Origin: Hyphobacterium sp. SN044
GTDB taxonomy: Bacteria; Pseudomonadota; Alphaproteobacteria; Caulobacterales; Maricaulaceae
Direction of reading: 5' to 3'
DNA: 64,000 nt
NCBI RefSeq assembly: GCF_021864465.1
Contig: NZ_JAKKUV010000004.1
Span: 1 to 64,000 of the forward strand
This document shows positions 37,468-47,106 of this stretch, one piece after another (within the stretch, counting starts at the first letter, position 1; every line of letters begins with the position of its first letter). Below the pieces are notes generated by a model, which made no database searches, had not been told where the DNA came from, and worked only from the letters and a program-made list of their open reading frames with translations. Position numbers and translations under genes: made by a program.

Positions 37468-40400
37468 TCAGTCGGCGCGCGGACGGATGGTCACGCGGCC
37501 GGCCTCGGAGCGGGCGAAGACGTCTGTGCGGTACATGTCCTCGGCATTGGCGCCGGGGATGACGTAGTCGCCGGGCGTCACCGCGCGGACGATGTAGGCG
37601 AGGCGGTAGCTGCGTCGCTCATACACATCCACAGCGGCGACGAAACGGTCGTCGCGGGCCTCGGCAATATCCGGCGTCGTCAGATCGCCGAGGAAGCCGT
37701 ATGGCCCGTTCGAACCGGCATCGTCCGGCGACAGCACGGCCTCGATCTCGAAACCGGCGGGCAGCAGATCGGCGATGACGGCCGGAACGCGGCGCTCTTC
37801 CATCCCCGTCAACGTCAGGAGAACGACGAAGCGGTCGCCCTGGGTGACGTTGGCGAGATCGGCCGGCTGACCGGTTGTGGTGAGGACGGACTTGCCGATC
37901 CGCAGCCGTTCGGAGACGGCGGGCGGGGCGTCGACCGGCGCACCGCGCGCGATCTGGGTCATCCAGACCATGCCGCCCGTCTCATTGGTGAAGACCGGGC
38001 GGGCTTCGACCTGCTCGGCGTCCAGACGGAAGGAGCGGCCGGCGGTGACGGTGTCGGCCTCGCCTTCGACCGTCACGCTGACTTCTGTCGTGTCTCCCGC
38101 GAGTGCCCGGGCGGCGAGGAGGAGGAAGGCCTTCTCCTGCGTCGTCAGGCGGTCGGGTTCGGGCAGGTCGGCCGCGACGCGCTCGGTCAGCGCCGCGACG
38201 ACGTCCTCGTTTCCGGCTTCCGCCGCGAGCGCCAGCACACCGGCAATGTCGCGCCGGGGTGTCTGATACCAGTCACCGGCATTGTTGTAGCCGAGCGCAT
38301 CCATCGCGGCCTGGAAGGCGCTGCGCGAACGGGCCTCGTCGCCGATCATCGCCAGACCGGCCCCGAGATGGGCGCGGGCGAGCGGGCTGGCGATATCGGT
38401 CAGAAGCCGGTCGTGCATGTAGCGCAGCTGGGCGCGGTCGACCCGGCCCGCACGGGCGAGGACGTAAAGCGCATAGGCGGCGCTGCGGTGGTTGAGGCGT
38501 TCCTGGGTGTCGTACTGCCAGGGTCCGCGCTGGACCTGTGTCTCGTAGCCGGAAGCCCGCCACAGTTCGAGGCGGGAGACGCCATCGAGCACGGTGTAGG
38601 CGCGGTCGAGCGCCGCGTCCGGCACGGCATAGCCCTGCTCGCGGGCGCGGGCGATGAAGTCGACCGCATAGGCGCCGAGCCAGGGGTTGGCATTGCGGTC
38701 GCCCATGCGCCATTGGCCGATCGCCCCGTCCGCGCTCTGGCGGTTCAGGATCGTCTCGACCGCATCGGCGACGCGGCGGCGGATCTCGTCGTCGGTCTCG
38801 ACACCCGCAAGCGCTGCCATCTGGTCGGCATAGAGCAGCGGCAGCGCGCGGGAGACCTGCTGTTCGGTGCAACCATAGGGGTAGCGTGACAGCGAGTCAT
38901 AAAGCGCCGCGGCATCCATCGGGATGGCCGAGAAGCTGACCTGAACGGTCCCGGAGCCCGGCGTAAAGCCGTCGATCACGCGCGGATCGGGCGTGTAGTT
39001 CTCGCCTTCGGCGATCCGCGTGCGTTCGATCCGGCTGACCGGAAGGAAGGCGGAGCGGATCTCGATCGGGTAGCTGCGCTGGACCGAGAAGCCGGGTCCG
39101 GCGACGGTAATGCCGACCGCGGTCACGCCCGTCTCACCGGCTTCGATGGTCACGCCGGCGTCCTGACGTTCCCCGGAGGCCAGCTGAAGCTGAAGCTCCG
39201 GATCGGGCACGGTCAGACCGGAACCGGCATCGACGGTGACGGTATAGGTCCCGGCCTCGCCCTCGACATTGTCGAGCGTGGCGGTGGCCACCGCCGTATC
39301 ATCCGGCGCGAGGAAGCGCGGCAGGATCAGTTCGGCGGGAACCTCGTCGCGCACGGTCAGCGGCTGGCTGGCCTCGCCGACGCCGGACGGGGTCCAGGCC
39401 ACGGCCATCAGGCGCAATTCGCCGTTGAAGTCCGGAATGTCGAGCTCGATCTCGGCCTCGCCATTGGTGAAACGGACCGGCCCCTGGAACAGGGCGACGG
39501 TGCGCGTCGGCACGACGGTCAGGCCGGCACCGCCGATCTGGTCGCCGCCGGAGCGGACTTCTGCTGCCGCGCCCTGATTGGGGTCGAGCAGGCGGCCGTA
39601 ATCGTCATACATGTCGACGGCCAGGCGCTTGCGGCCGAAGAAATGCTCCACCGGATCGGGTGACTGGAAGCGGGTGAGAAGCAGGATGCCCTCGTCGACC
39701 GCCGCCAGGGTGACATAGGCCTCTCTTGTGTTGCCCTCGGCCTCGATCGTGACGGTCAGCGGCTGTCGCGGGCGTACGATTTCCGGCGTGTCGAGTGACA
39801 GATCCAGCGTGCGGTCGCCCATGTCGACCGGGATGTAGCTGACCCCGACGGCGCGGCGCGGACGCGGCTGGGCCACCGGATCGCGCGGCGTGTAGACCGA
39901 CACCATCACGTACGCACCGGCGCCCCAGTCCTCGGTGACAGGCAGCGAGATGCGGGCGCCTTCCTGCGGCACTTCGACGGTGCGCGATTCCAGCACGCGG
40001 TCGGTAGCCACGACAACTTCGGCGATGCCGGCATAGGGGGCGAGAATGGTCAGTTCGGCCGACCGGCCGACCTGCACGCCGTCCTCCGGCGTGGCGATGC
40101 GGACGCGGTCCGGGGCCTCGACGCCGTCGACCGGCTGCGAGCCCCAGCCAACCCAGAAGCCGTCGCTGGATTCCACGCCGGTCAGCGGATCGGTGACGAT
40201 CAGCTGATAGCTGCCCCAGTCGAGTGCCGGGGTGGTGATCGTGCCGCCGTCGGGACCGATCTGCTGCACGCCGTCCTCGATGGTGACGACATTGCGGGTC
40301 CGCCGCCAGCGCCACGGGCCATTGTCTTCGCGGTACCAGTCATAGCGGTAGTCGATCCGGATCAGGCGCCATTCGACCGCGGTCGAGACCGCATTGCCCA

Positions 40401-42345
40401 ACGGGTCGAGGGCGACGATGCCGAAGCTCGCCGTCTGGTCGCGCTCCGAGCGGTAGTCGAATTGCGGATCGATGCCGAGATAGCGCTGGCGCGGGCGATA
40501 GGGGATGCGCACATCGTCGGCGACCGGGCGGCCGCCGGGTTCGAGCGCGCGCACAACGGCGCGCAGGCGCAGCGGACGCGAGGCATCGGCGGCTTCGCCA
40601 TTGGGGTTGATCACGAGCGTCGCCTGACCTGCGCCATCGGCGATGGTGTCGGGCAGGTCGAAGGTGGTTTCGCGGAAATCCTCGTCATGGCGGCCGAAGC
40701 TGTAATCTGCCCAGGCTGGGAAGGGGTTGTATTCCGCTTCGATGCGGACCTCGCCCTCGACCGGAAGACCGGCCCCCGGCGCGCCGTAGAGGAAGCGGAC
40801 ATCGGCCTCGATCGCGCGGGTTTCACCCGCCAGAACCGGGGTGTCGTCGTCGGTTTCGAGCTCGAGCGCGATGCGTTGCGGCACGAAATCCTCGACCGAG
40901 AAACTGACCCGGCCGACCACGCCCAGGCCGTCGACTTCCAGCGCCATGCGCCAGATGCCGCGCGCGGCGGCGCGGGGCACGTCGAAGTCGAACTGGACTG
41001 CGCCGGCTTCCGGTGCGTTCTCGAAGCGGAAGCGCTGATTCTCGATGCCATTGGGGGCGTAGACCACGACCGAGCCGGCCCGGTCAGTGATCGCCATCGC
41101 TTCGCGGTCGCGGATGAGGCCGGTCAGGTGGACGGTCTCGCCCGGGCGGTAGATGCCGCGGTCGAGATAGAGATAGGCGTCGGCGCCTTCGGGCGCGTCG
41201 CGTCCGCCGACGGCGTCCTCGCTCAGATCGACCGGCGAACGGTCGAGGTCGAGGACGGCGAAATCGCCCTCAGGGCCATAGGCGAAGACCATGCGCGGCG
41301 CGGTGTCGCCCGTGCCGTTGACGATCGGGCCGTCGAAGCTGACGCGGCCGTCATTGTTGGTCGTCTGGCTGGCCAGGATCTCGTTCGAGCGGGCGACCAG
41401 GTCGATGCGGATATCGTCCTGCGGGCGCGCCGACTGCAGCGACCGGACGGTGACGTCGATTCCGTCCGTGCCGGTATAGCTGGTGAGGGCCAGGTCGGTG
41501 ATGACGAACCAGCGCGTGGCGCGCGCGGGCTGGCGCTCGTCCTCGTCGACGCCGGCATCGGTGACGCGGATGAAATAGGCGCCGGGGCGCAGTTCACCGA
41601 TCGTGTCGGTCAGCGGCATGACGGTGACGTTCGGCGCGTTGATCTCGCCGCCCGTGTCCATCTCGCCTTCCCAGATCAGGCGCGAAACGCCGCTGGGATC
41701 TTCCTCGCCATAGAGCCATTCATACTCGCCCTCGCCGGCCGTGTAGCCCTGCGAGATCGAGCGGAAGGCGAGCGCGCGGTCGGTGATCTGGAAGATGGTG
41801 ATCTCGACGCTGTCGACATTCACCGTCTCGATCGGAATGCCGTCGGCCTCGATGCGCGGCAGGATCACGCCGCCGCCGGCAAAGCCGACATAGGCGGGGC
41901 GGTCGCCGAATTCGAGCGTGGTGGTCTGGTCATAGCCGAGCTCGCGGCCGTCGGCGGCCGGCAGGCCTTCGCGCAGGGTGACATCGTAGGAGGTGCCGAA
42001 ATCAACCCCGCCGAGGCAGAGTGTCTGGCCGCTGACGGACAGGGCGAGCGGCGTGTCCGGATCGATGCGGACATAGGGCGCGTAGTCGGTTTCCGGGTCG
42101 AGCGGGCCGGAGAAGACCAGGCAGAGGCTGGGGGAGGCGTCTTCGACATTCACCCGGTAGCGCAGGTATTCGAACCGGGTGGAGACTTCGGTTTCGGCGC
42201 GGGGCGCATCGGCGGCCCGGTCCTGCAGGAGGGCGGTGTTGCCGCTCGTCGTTTCGCCCCCGTTGCCGCGATCACCGCAGGCTGTGACGAGAAGCGCGAG
42301 CGCTGCCATGGCGAAGGCCGCGGCGCGTGAAATCCGGTGTGTCAT
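37468..42345 (-). CDS. yfhM: Bacterial alpha-2-macroglobulin family lipoprotein
   Basis: This 1625-residue periplasmic protease trap begins with a lipoprotein signal ending LVTACG (Cys23). Tandem MG domains fill the first 1000 residues, with the MG2-type YLYLDRGIYRPGETVHLTGL near residue 395. The thioester motif is intact: YGCTEQQ with C1159 and Q1162, followed by the alpha/alpha toroid thioester domain. Intact-thioester forms covalently capture attacking proteases and are typically paired with PBP1C, as here. The length agrees with the E. coli homologue (about 1650). Start 42345 gives the complete lipoprotein leader. Confidence 0.95.
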   Translation of the reverse strand: MTHRISRAAAFAMAALALLVTACGDRGNGGETTSGNTALLQDRAADAPRAETEVSTRFEYLRYRVNVEDASPSLCLVFSGPLDPETDYAPYVRIDPDTPLALSVSGQTLCLGGVDFGTSYDVTLREGLPAADGRELGYDQTTTLEFGDRPAYVGFAGGGVILPRIEADGIPIETVNVDSVEITIFQITDRALAFRSISQGYTAGEGEYEWLYGEEDPSGVSRLIWEGEMDTGGEINAPNVTVMPLTDTIGELRPGAYFIRVTDAGVDEDERQPARATRWFVITDLALTSYTGTDGIDVTVRSLQSARPQDDIRIDLVARSNEILASQTTNNDGRVSFDGPIVNGTGDTAPRMVFAYGPEGDFAVLDLDRSPVDLSEDAVGGRDAPEGADAYLYLDRGIYRPGETVHLTGLIRDREAMAITDRAGSVVVYAPNGIENQRFRFENAPEAGAVQFDFDVPRAAARGIWRMALEVDGLGVVGRVSFSVEDFVPQRIALELETDDDTPVLAGETRAIEADVRFLYGAPGAGLPVEGEVRIEAEYNPFPAWADYSFGRHDEDFRETTFDLPDTIADGAGQATLVINPNGEAADASRPLRLRAVVRALEPGGRPVADDVRIPYRPRQRYLGIDPQFDYRSERDQTASFGIVALDPLGNAVSTAVEWRLIRIDYRYDWYREDNGPWRWRRTRNVVTIEDGVQQIGPDGGTITTPALDWGSYQLIVTDPLTGVESSDGFWVGWGSQPVDGVEAPDRVRIATPEDGVQVGRSAELTILAPYAGIAEVVVATDRVLESRTVEVPQEGARISLPVTEDWGAGAYVMVSVYTPRDPVAQPRPRRAVGVSYIPVDMGDRTLDLSLDTPEIVRPRQPLTVTIEAEGNTREAYVTLAAVDEGILLLTRFQSPDPVEHFFGRKRLAVDMYDDYGRLLDPNQGAAAEVRSGGDQIGGAGLTVVPTRTVALFQGPVRFTNGEAEIELDIPDFNGELRLMAVAWTPSGVGEASQPLTVRDEVPAELILPRFLAPDDTAVATATLDNVEGEAGTYTVTVDAGSGLTVPDPELQLQLASGERQDAGVTIEAGETGVTAVGITVAGPGFSVQRSYPIEIRSAFLPVSRIERTRIAEGENYTPDPRVIDGFTPGSGTVQVSFSAIPMDAAALYDSLSRYPYGCTEQQVSRALPLLYADQMAALAGVETDDEIRRRVADAVETILNRQSADGAIGQWRMGDRNANPWLGAYAVDFIARAREQGYAVPDAALDRAYTVLDGVSRLELWRASGYETQVQRGPWQYDTQERLNHRSAAYALYVLARAGRVDRAQLRYMHDRLLTDIASPLARAHLGAGLAMIGDEARSRSAFQAAMDALGYNNAGDWYQTPRRDIAGVLALAAEAGNEDVVAALTERVAADLPEPDRLTTQEKAFLLLAARALAGDTTEVSVTVEGEADTVTAGRSFRLDAEQVEARPVFTNETGGMVWMTQIARGAPVDAPPAVSERLRIGKSVLTTTGQPADLANVTQGDRFVVLLTLTGMEERRVPAVIADLLPAGFEIEAVLSPDDAGSNGPYGFLGDLTTPDIAEARDDRFVAAVDVYERRSYRLAYIVRAVTPGDYVIPGANAEDMYRTDVFARSEAGRVTIRPRAD

Positions 42346-42501
42346 GAAATTCCTCCCTGTCCGCCGCCGACATTACACGACCTTAAGGCATTTTGATGCC
42401 GGGAAATTTGGCCAAGTGCGGGCAGGGCGCGTCGGCGCGGCCTTCGGACTTGATGGTCCGGCAGATCGGGCTAGCCTGACCTCAAACAGAAGGAGTGATG
42501 C

Positions 42502-43200
42502 ATGAAGGGCAAGGTCGTCGCGATCACGGGCGGGTTCGGCATTCTGGGTTCGGCTGTGGCCGAACTGGCGAAGAAGCGCGGCGCGAAAGTCGCGCTGATC
42601 GACCGGGCTCCGACCCCGCCGGACGGGTTGTGCGATACCGGGTCCAACATGCTGTGCCTCGGCAGTGTCGACCTGACCGACGAGCGCCAGGCGGCCGACG
42701 CGATCGAGGCCGTGTTCGACCGGTTCGGCGGGCTCGACGTGCTCTGCAACATCGCGGGCGGCTTCGCCTGGGAGACGCTGGAAGACGGCAAGATCGACAC
42801 CTGGGACTTCCTCTACAAGCTCAATGTGAAGACCGCGGCGGTCGCCTGCCGCGCGGCGTTGCCGGCGCTGAAGGCCGCAAAGGCGGGCCGGATCGTCAAT
42901 GTCGGGGCCGCCGGCGCGGTGAAGGCCGGCGTGGGCATGGGCGCCTATGCGGCGTCGAAGTCGGGCACGATGCGGCTGACCGAGGCGCTCGCCGAGGAGC
43001 TGAAGTCCGGTAGTTCGGTGACGGTCAATGCCGTCCTGCCCTCGATCATCGACACGCCGCAGAACCGCGCCGACATGCCCGACGCCGACCCGAAGACCTG
43101 GGTCGCGCCGTCCGACCTCGCCGAAGTGATCCTCTTCCTCGCCTCCGATGCGGCGAAGGCGATGACGGGTGCGCTGGTCCCGGTGACCGGGCGGGTTTGA
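42502..43200 (+). CDS. SDR family oxidoreductase
   Basis: The 232-residue short-chain dehydrogenase has ITGGFGILGSAVAELAKKRG as its nucleotide motif, CNIAGGF in place of the usual NNAG, and the active pair Y149/K153 in YAASKSG. The C-terminal ALVPVTGRV is typical of 3-oxoacyl reductase-like members. AGAAGGAG lies before the ATG. The gene stands alone, divergent from the alpha-2-macroglobulin gene. Substrate unknown. Confidence 0.87.
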   Translation: MKGKVVAITGGFGILGSAVAELAKKRGAKVALIDRAPTPPDGLCDTGSNMLCLGSVDLTDERQAADAIEAVFDRFGGLDVLCNIAGGFAWETLEDGKIDTWDFLYKLNVKTAAVACRAALPALKAAKAGRIVNVGAAGAVKAGVGMGAYAASKSGTMRLTEALAEELKSGSSVTVNAVLPSIIDTPQNRADMPDADPKTWVAPSDLAEVILFLASDAAKAMTGALVPVTGRV

Positions 43201-43210
43201 CTGTTCTTTG

Positions 43211-43272
43211 CCCTCCCCCTTGAGGGGAGGGCCGGGAGGCTGCGCGTCAGCCAGCCGACCGGGGTGGGGGTG
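43211..43272 (+). repeat. Palindromic 3'-end repeat, family A copy 6 (inverted)
   Basis: This diverged copy lies in reverse orientation, 10 bases after the SDR stop. It starts with CCCTCCCCCTTGAGGGGAGG and has the inner stem GGCTG/CAGCC. It faces copy 5, so each of the two convergent genes carries its own element. Confidence 0.75.
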
Positions 43273-43286
43273 TCTTGCGGGAAAAC

Positions 43287-43352
43287 TCACCCCACCCCGC
43301 TCCCGTCTTCCAGACGGAAACCGCTCGCGTCCCTCCCCTTCGAGGGGAGGGG
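43287..43352 (-). repeat. Palindromic 3'-end repeat, family A copy 5
   Basis: It abuts the stop codon of the minus-strand FAD reductase, 2 bases away. Its inner stem is TTCC/GGAA. Confidence 0.85.
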
Positions 43353-43354
43353 AA

Positions 43355-44563
43355 TCACATCCGCGTCTTCAGATCGAAGCCGGTATCTGCCGCTTCGTCC
43401 GGGGTCAGGGCGGGATCGGATTTCGCCAGGATGCGGCGCATCGCCATGTGGTCGGCCGGGGCGCGGACGCTGTCGGCGGCGATGACCTTTCCATCCCTGA
43501 AATAGAAGACCGAGAAGCTGCCCGAGACCGGATCGCCGCGCACGACACTCTCGTCCGCGCCCTCTGACAGGCCGGCCATCTGCAGCTTGGCGTCATACTG
43601 ATCCGACCAGAACCAGGGTACGTCGGTATAGGCGGTCGGCGTGCCGGCCAGCGTCTTCGCGAGCGCCCGGGCCTGATCGGCGGCGTTCTGGATCGACTCC
43701 AGGCGAATACGCTGCCCCGCGAAGGTGTTCATGTGGTGAGCGCAGTCGCCGATCGCGTAGATGTCCGGGTCGGCGGTGCGGCCATACTCATCGGTATCGA
43801 TGCCATTGTTGCAGGCGAGACCGGCCTCTACGGCCAGTTCGCAGTTCGGCACCACGCCGGCGCCGAGGATGACGAGGTCGGTGTCGAGCTTTTCGCCGGT
43901 GCCGAGCGTGATCGTGCCGGCCTCGCCGATGCTCTGGACCGCGACGCCGTAGCGGATGTCGACATCATGGGCGGCGTGGAGTTCGTGGAAGAAGCTGGAG
44001 ACGCGCGGGCCGACGGCGCGGCGCATAAGCCGGTCGAGCATTTCCACGACCGTGACCTTCACGCCCATCTTGGCGATGGCGCTGGCAGTTTCGAGACCGA
44101 TGAATCCGCCGCCGATCACGGCGGCATGCTTCGCGGTCTCAAGCGCCGCCTTGATCTTGCGCGAGTCCGCGAGGCTTCGCAGGGCGAAGACTTTCGGGCC
44201 GTCGATGCCTGGAATGGGCGGCACGCGGACGCGGGTGCCGGTGGCGATGACCAGCGTGCCGTAGGACAGATCCTCGCCGGTCGACAGGCGCACCGTTTTC
44301 GCGCTGCGGTCGATCGCTTCGGCCTTCACGCCGAGGCGCAGATCGATGCCGTGGCCTTCGTAGAAGTCCGGCGCGCGCAGCGGCAGGCGTTCCTCGGCGA
44401 AGCTGCCGAGCAGATAGGTCTTCGACAGGGGCGGGCGCTGATAGGGAGGGTCGGTCTCCTCGCCGATCATAACGACCGGGCGGCCGCAGCCTTCGCGCCT
44501 CAGGCTGTCGGCCAGCTGAACCCCGGCCTGTCCGGCTCCCAGAATGACGATGGCGTCGCTCAC
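43355..44563 (-). CDS. FAD-dependent ferredoxin/rubredoxin reductase-like oxidoreductase
   Basis: The 402-residue product has an FAD-binding VILGAGQAGVQLADSLRREG at the N-terminus, PPYQRPPLSK, the NAD(P)-binding AAVIGGGFIGLETA near residue 147 and IYAIGDCA near residue 275. A C-terminal dimerisation domain (DVPWFWSDQYDAKLQ) follows. This is the putidaredoxin/rhodocoxin reductase type that feeds a [2Fe-2S] ferredoxin and an oxygenase or P450. Neither partner is in the window. GTG is the start and overlaps the CoA-transferase stop by four bases, so the two are co-translated. Confidence 0.9.
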   Translation of the reverse strand: MSDAIVILGAGQAGVQLADSLRREGCGRPVVMIGEETDPPYQRPPLSKTYLLGSFAEERLPLRAPDFYEGHGIDLRLGVKAEAIDRSAKTVRLSTGEDLSYGTLVIATGTRVRVPPIPGIDGPKVFALRSLADSRKIKAALETAKHAAVIGGGFIGLETASAIAKMGVKVTVVEMLDRLMRRAVGPRVSSFFHELHAAHDVDIRYGVAVQSIGEAGTITLGTGEKLDTDLVILGAGVVPNCELAVEAGLACNNGIDTDEYGRTADPDIYAIGDCAHHMNTFAGQRIRLESIQNAADQARALAKTLAGTPTAYTDVPWFWSDQYDAKLQMAGLSEGADESVVRGDPVSGSFSVFYFRDGKVIAADSVRAPADHMAMRRILAKSDPALTPDEAADTGFDLKTRM

Positions 44564-45702
44564 GCGCTTTCTCCCGCAATGCCTTCCGACACCATGCGGT
44601 CGATCTCGCCCGGCTCAACCCCAAGACCCATAAGGATTTCACGCGTATCCTCGCCCGCGAAGAAAGGGCCGCGGCCGGTTTTCGCCGGCGTGCCGGCGAA
44701 ACGCGGGGCCGGGGCGGGCTGGGTCAGACCGTCCGCCGTCAGGAAGGTGCCGCGCGCGGCATTGTGCGGGTGGTCCGGGGCTTCGGTGAGCGACAGGACG
44801 GGGGAGACGCAGGCGTCCGTGCCCTCAAAGACGGTGGTCCATTCGGCGCGTGTCTTCGATGCAAAGCGCTGCGTGAACTCGGCTTCGAGGCGCGGCCAGT
44901 CGGACTTGTCCCACTGTTTCGCGGCGTCTTCGGCGGGCATGTTCAGCCCGGCCAGAAGCTGGGCGTAGAATTGCGGTTCGATCGCGCCGACCGCCATGAA
45001 GCCGCCGTCGGACGTCTCGTAGCAGCGGTAGAAGGGCGTCGCGCCGTCGAGCAGATTGTCGCCGCGCCGGTCGGTCCAGATGCCCGACGCGAGCAGGGAA
45101 TGGATCAGCGACATGATCGCGGCCGACCCGTCGGTCATCGCGGCATCGACGACCTGACCCTTGCCGGTCGTGCGGGCGTTGAGGATCGCGGCGAGCACAC
45201 CAAGACAGAGCATCAGCGAACCGCCGGCATAATCCCCGACGAGGTTGAGCGGCGGCAGCGGCCGCTCCGCCGTCCCGATCGTGCCGAGCGCACCGGAGAT
45301 GGCGATATAGTTGATGTCATGCCCGGCGCGGTCGGCGAGGGGGCCGGTCTGGCCCCAGCCGGTCAGGCGGCCATAGACGAGTTTCGGATTGCGCTTCAGC
45401 GCCGCATCCGGGCCGATGCCGAGCCGTTCGGTGACGCCGGGGCGGTAGCCCTCGATCAGCGCATCGGCACTCTCGCAGAGTTTCAGGACTGTCTCGACCG
45501 CGTCAGGATGCTTCAGGTTCAGCGCGATGGACTTCTTGCCGCGCCGGTTGGTGTCCTTCGGGCGCTCCGGCATACGCGGTTCGGGCGTGCGGTCGACCGC
45601 GATCACCTCCGCACCGAGGTCGGCGAGCAGCTGACCGGCCAGCGGACCGGGGCCGATGCCGGACAATTCGATGATACGTATGCCGTGAAGCGGACCTGTC
45701 AT
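44560..45702 (-). CDS. CaiB/BaiF CoA-transferase family protein (alpha-methylacyl-CoA racemase-like)
   Basis: The 380-residue product matches family III CoA-transferases/racemases. It has the start LHGIRIIELSGIGPGPLAGQ, AVDRTPEPR, the DTNRRGKKSIALNLK segment and catalytic D157 in VGDYAGGSLML. DTNRRGKKS, D157 in that context and the GHDINYIAISGALG stretch favour the racemase (MCR/AMACR) subgroup, which epimerises 2-methylacyl-CoA. The start at 45702 avoids an N-terminal extension that overlaps the phosphatase gene. It is coupled to the FAD reductase. Confidence 0.88.
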   Translation of the reverse strand: MTGPLHGIRIIELSGIGPGPLAGQLLADLGAEVIAVDRTPEPRMPERPKDTNRRGKKSIALNLKHPDAVETVLKLCESADALIEGYRPGVTERLGIGPDAALKRNPKLVYGRLTGWGQTGPLADRAGHDINYIAISGALGTIGTAERPLPPLNLVGDYAGGSLMLCLGVLAAILNARTTGKGQVVDAAMTDGSAAIMSLIHSLLASGIWTDRRGDNLLDGATPFYRCYETSDGGFMAVGAIEPQFYAQLLAGLNMPAEDAAKQWDKSDWPRLEAEFTQRFASKTRAEWTTVFEGTDACVSPVLSLTEAPDHPHNAARGTFLTADGLTQPAPAPRFAGTPAKTGRGPFFAGEDTREILMGLGVEPGEIDRMVSEGIAGESA

Positions 45703-45709
45703 GTTCCGA

Positions 45710-46327
45710 TCAGAGCGGAAGCCCGCCCGCCGGGTCAAGATTCCAGAAGCGCGGCTTGTCCCCGTCGGCGGTAAGATCGGCGGCGCCGACATGGCCGGTC
45801 TTCACCTTGGCGTCGCCGTCGAAACCGAGCGCGGCATGAAAGAAGCGCAGAATGCCGTTGGACGTCATGATCAGAACCGTGCCGCTAGACCGCCGCGCAT
45901 CGTTCAGCACGGCGAGTGCATTGGCCCGGAGTGTCGCGGGCGAGGGCGACCAGCCGGCGCCTTCGGGCACTTCGTGTCGATCCCGCCACGCGGCGAGCGG
46001 GGCTTCGCCATACGCCTCGATGATTTCGGCATCGCTGAGGCCGCCCCACGGGCCGTAGTCGATTTCCTTCAGGCGCTCGTCGATCTCGATCGGGCCGGTG
46101 AAATCGAGCGCATCTGCCACGATGTCCGCAGCGCGGCGGGTACGGCGCAGCGGACCGGTGATGACGCGGTCGAGCTTCACGCCGGAGTCCGAGAGCGCCT
46201 TGCCCAAGCTTTCGGCCTGGGCTTCGCCCTTCTCGACGAGGGGCAGGTCTTCCTTCGCGCCGACCCAGACCGGCGTTTCACCGGGACCGAAAGTATTGCC
46301 GTGCCGGGCGAGGATGAGCCGCGTCAT
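45710..46327 (-). CDS. Histidine phosphatase family protein
   Basis: The 205-residue product has the phosphohistidine motif LILARHGNT at residues 4-12, ITGPLRRTRRAA near residue 56, and a later EIDYGPWGGLS region carrying the acid residue. The second catalytic His expected before the C-terminus is not obvious, because the matching segment reads VLIMTSNGILRFF. Activity is therefore uncertain and a regulatory or altered enzyme is possible. Its ATG overlaps the kdsB stop (ATGA). Confidence 0.82.
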   Translation of the reverse strand: MTRLILARHGNTFGPGETPVWVGAKEDLPLVEKGEAQAESLGKALSDSGVKLDRVITGPLRRTRRAADIVADALDFTGPIEIDERLKEIDYGPWGGLSDAEIIEAYGEAPLAAWRDRHEVPEGAGWSPSPATLRANALAVLNDARRSSGTVLIMTSNGILRFFHAALGFDGDAKVKTGHVGAADLTADGDKPRFWNLDPAGGLPL

Positions 46328-47106
46328 CCGACCAGCTCGCCTTCGCGTTCGATGATGGATTCGACGACTTTCGCGTCGTCCCGGCTGTCGACCGACCAGG
46401 CCGAGCGGCCGCGATAATCGACCTCGACGACCCGGATCGGGATGCCGTTTTCCAGCGCGCGGAGCTGTTCGAGGCTTTCGGCCTTCTCGAGCGGGCTGGG
46501 GTCGAGCGCCACGATCCGGCGCAGCGCATCGGTCCGGTAGCCGTAGAGGCCGATATGCTGGAAGACAGGTGTGCCGGCTTCCGGGTGGCGCTGGAAGGGC
46601 AGGACGGATTTCGAGAAATAGAGCGCGTCCATGTTGCGCGCGAAGACGACAGTCGTTCCACCGACCGCGCCTGCGGCCTTGGTCTCGCGGAAGCGTTTTT
46701 CCGTCTCCGGCGTCATGCGCACGGCGGGCGTCGCCATCTGCAACGCCGGATCGGATTTCAGCGTGGTGGCGACCGCGCCGATCACCCAGGGCGGAATCAG
46801 CGGGGCATCGCCCTGGACGTTGACGACGATGTCGGCATCCGGGTTCAGCGCATCGAGTGCGGCCAGCGCCCGCTCCGTGCCGTTGCGGCAGGTTTCCGGT
46901 GTCATCACCGCCTCACCGCCGAAGGCGCGCACGGCATCGGCGATGCGTTCGTCATCGGTGGCGACAACCGTGCGGTCGACGCCGTCGGCGGCGCTGGCGA
47001 TCCGCCAGACGCGTTCGATCATCGGCGTGCCCGCGATCGGGGCCAGCGGTTTGCCGGGAAAACGGGTCGAGCCGTAACGGGCGGGAATGACGGCGAGAAC
47101 ACTCAT
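46324..47106 (-). CDS. kdsB: 3-deoxy-manno-octulosonate cytidylyltransferase
   Basis: It activates KDO to CMP-KDO for lipopolysaccharide synthesis. The 260-residue product shows the CTP-binding VIPARYGSTRFPGKPL at residues 6-21, VVATDDERIADAVRAFGGEA, the VNVQGDAPLIPP segment and a C-terminal CMP-KDO site RVVEVDYRGRSAWSVDSRDD. The start at 47106 gives the standard MSVLAVIPAR beginning; two upstream starts (47118, 47133) would only add unrelated residues. It is coupled to the phosphatase gene by a four-base overlap. Confidence 0.94.
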   Translation of the reverse strand: MSVLAVIPARYGSTRFPGKPLAPIAGTPMIERVWRIASAADGVDRTVVATDDERIADAVRAFGGEAVMTPETCRNGTERALAALDALNPDADIVVNVQGDAPLIPPWVIGAVATTLKSDPALQMATPAVRMTPETEKRFRETKAAGAVGGTTVVFARNMDALYFSKSVLPFQRHPEAGTPVFQHIGLYGYRTDALRRIVALDPSPLEKAESLEQLRALENGIPIRVVEVDYRGRSAWSVDSRDDAKVVESIIEREGELVG

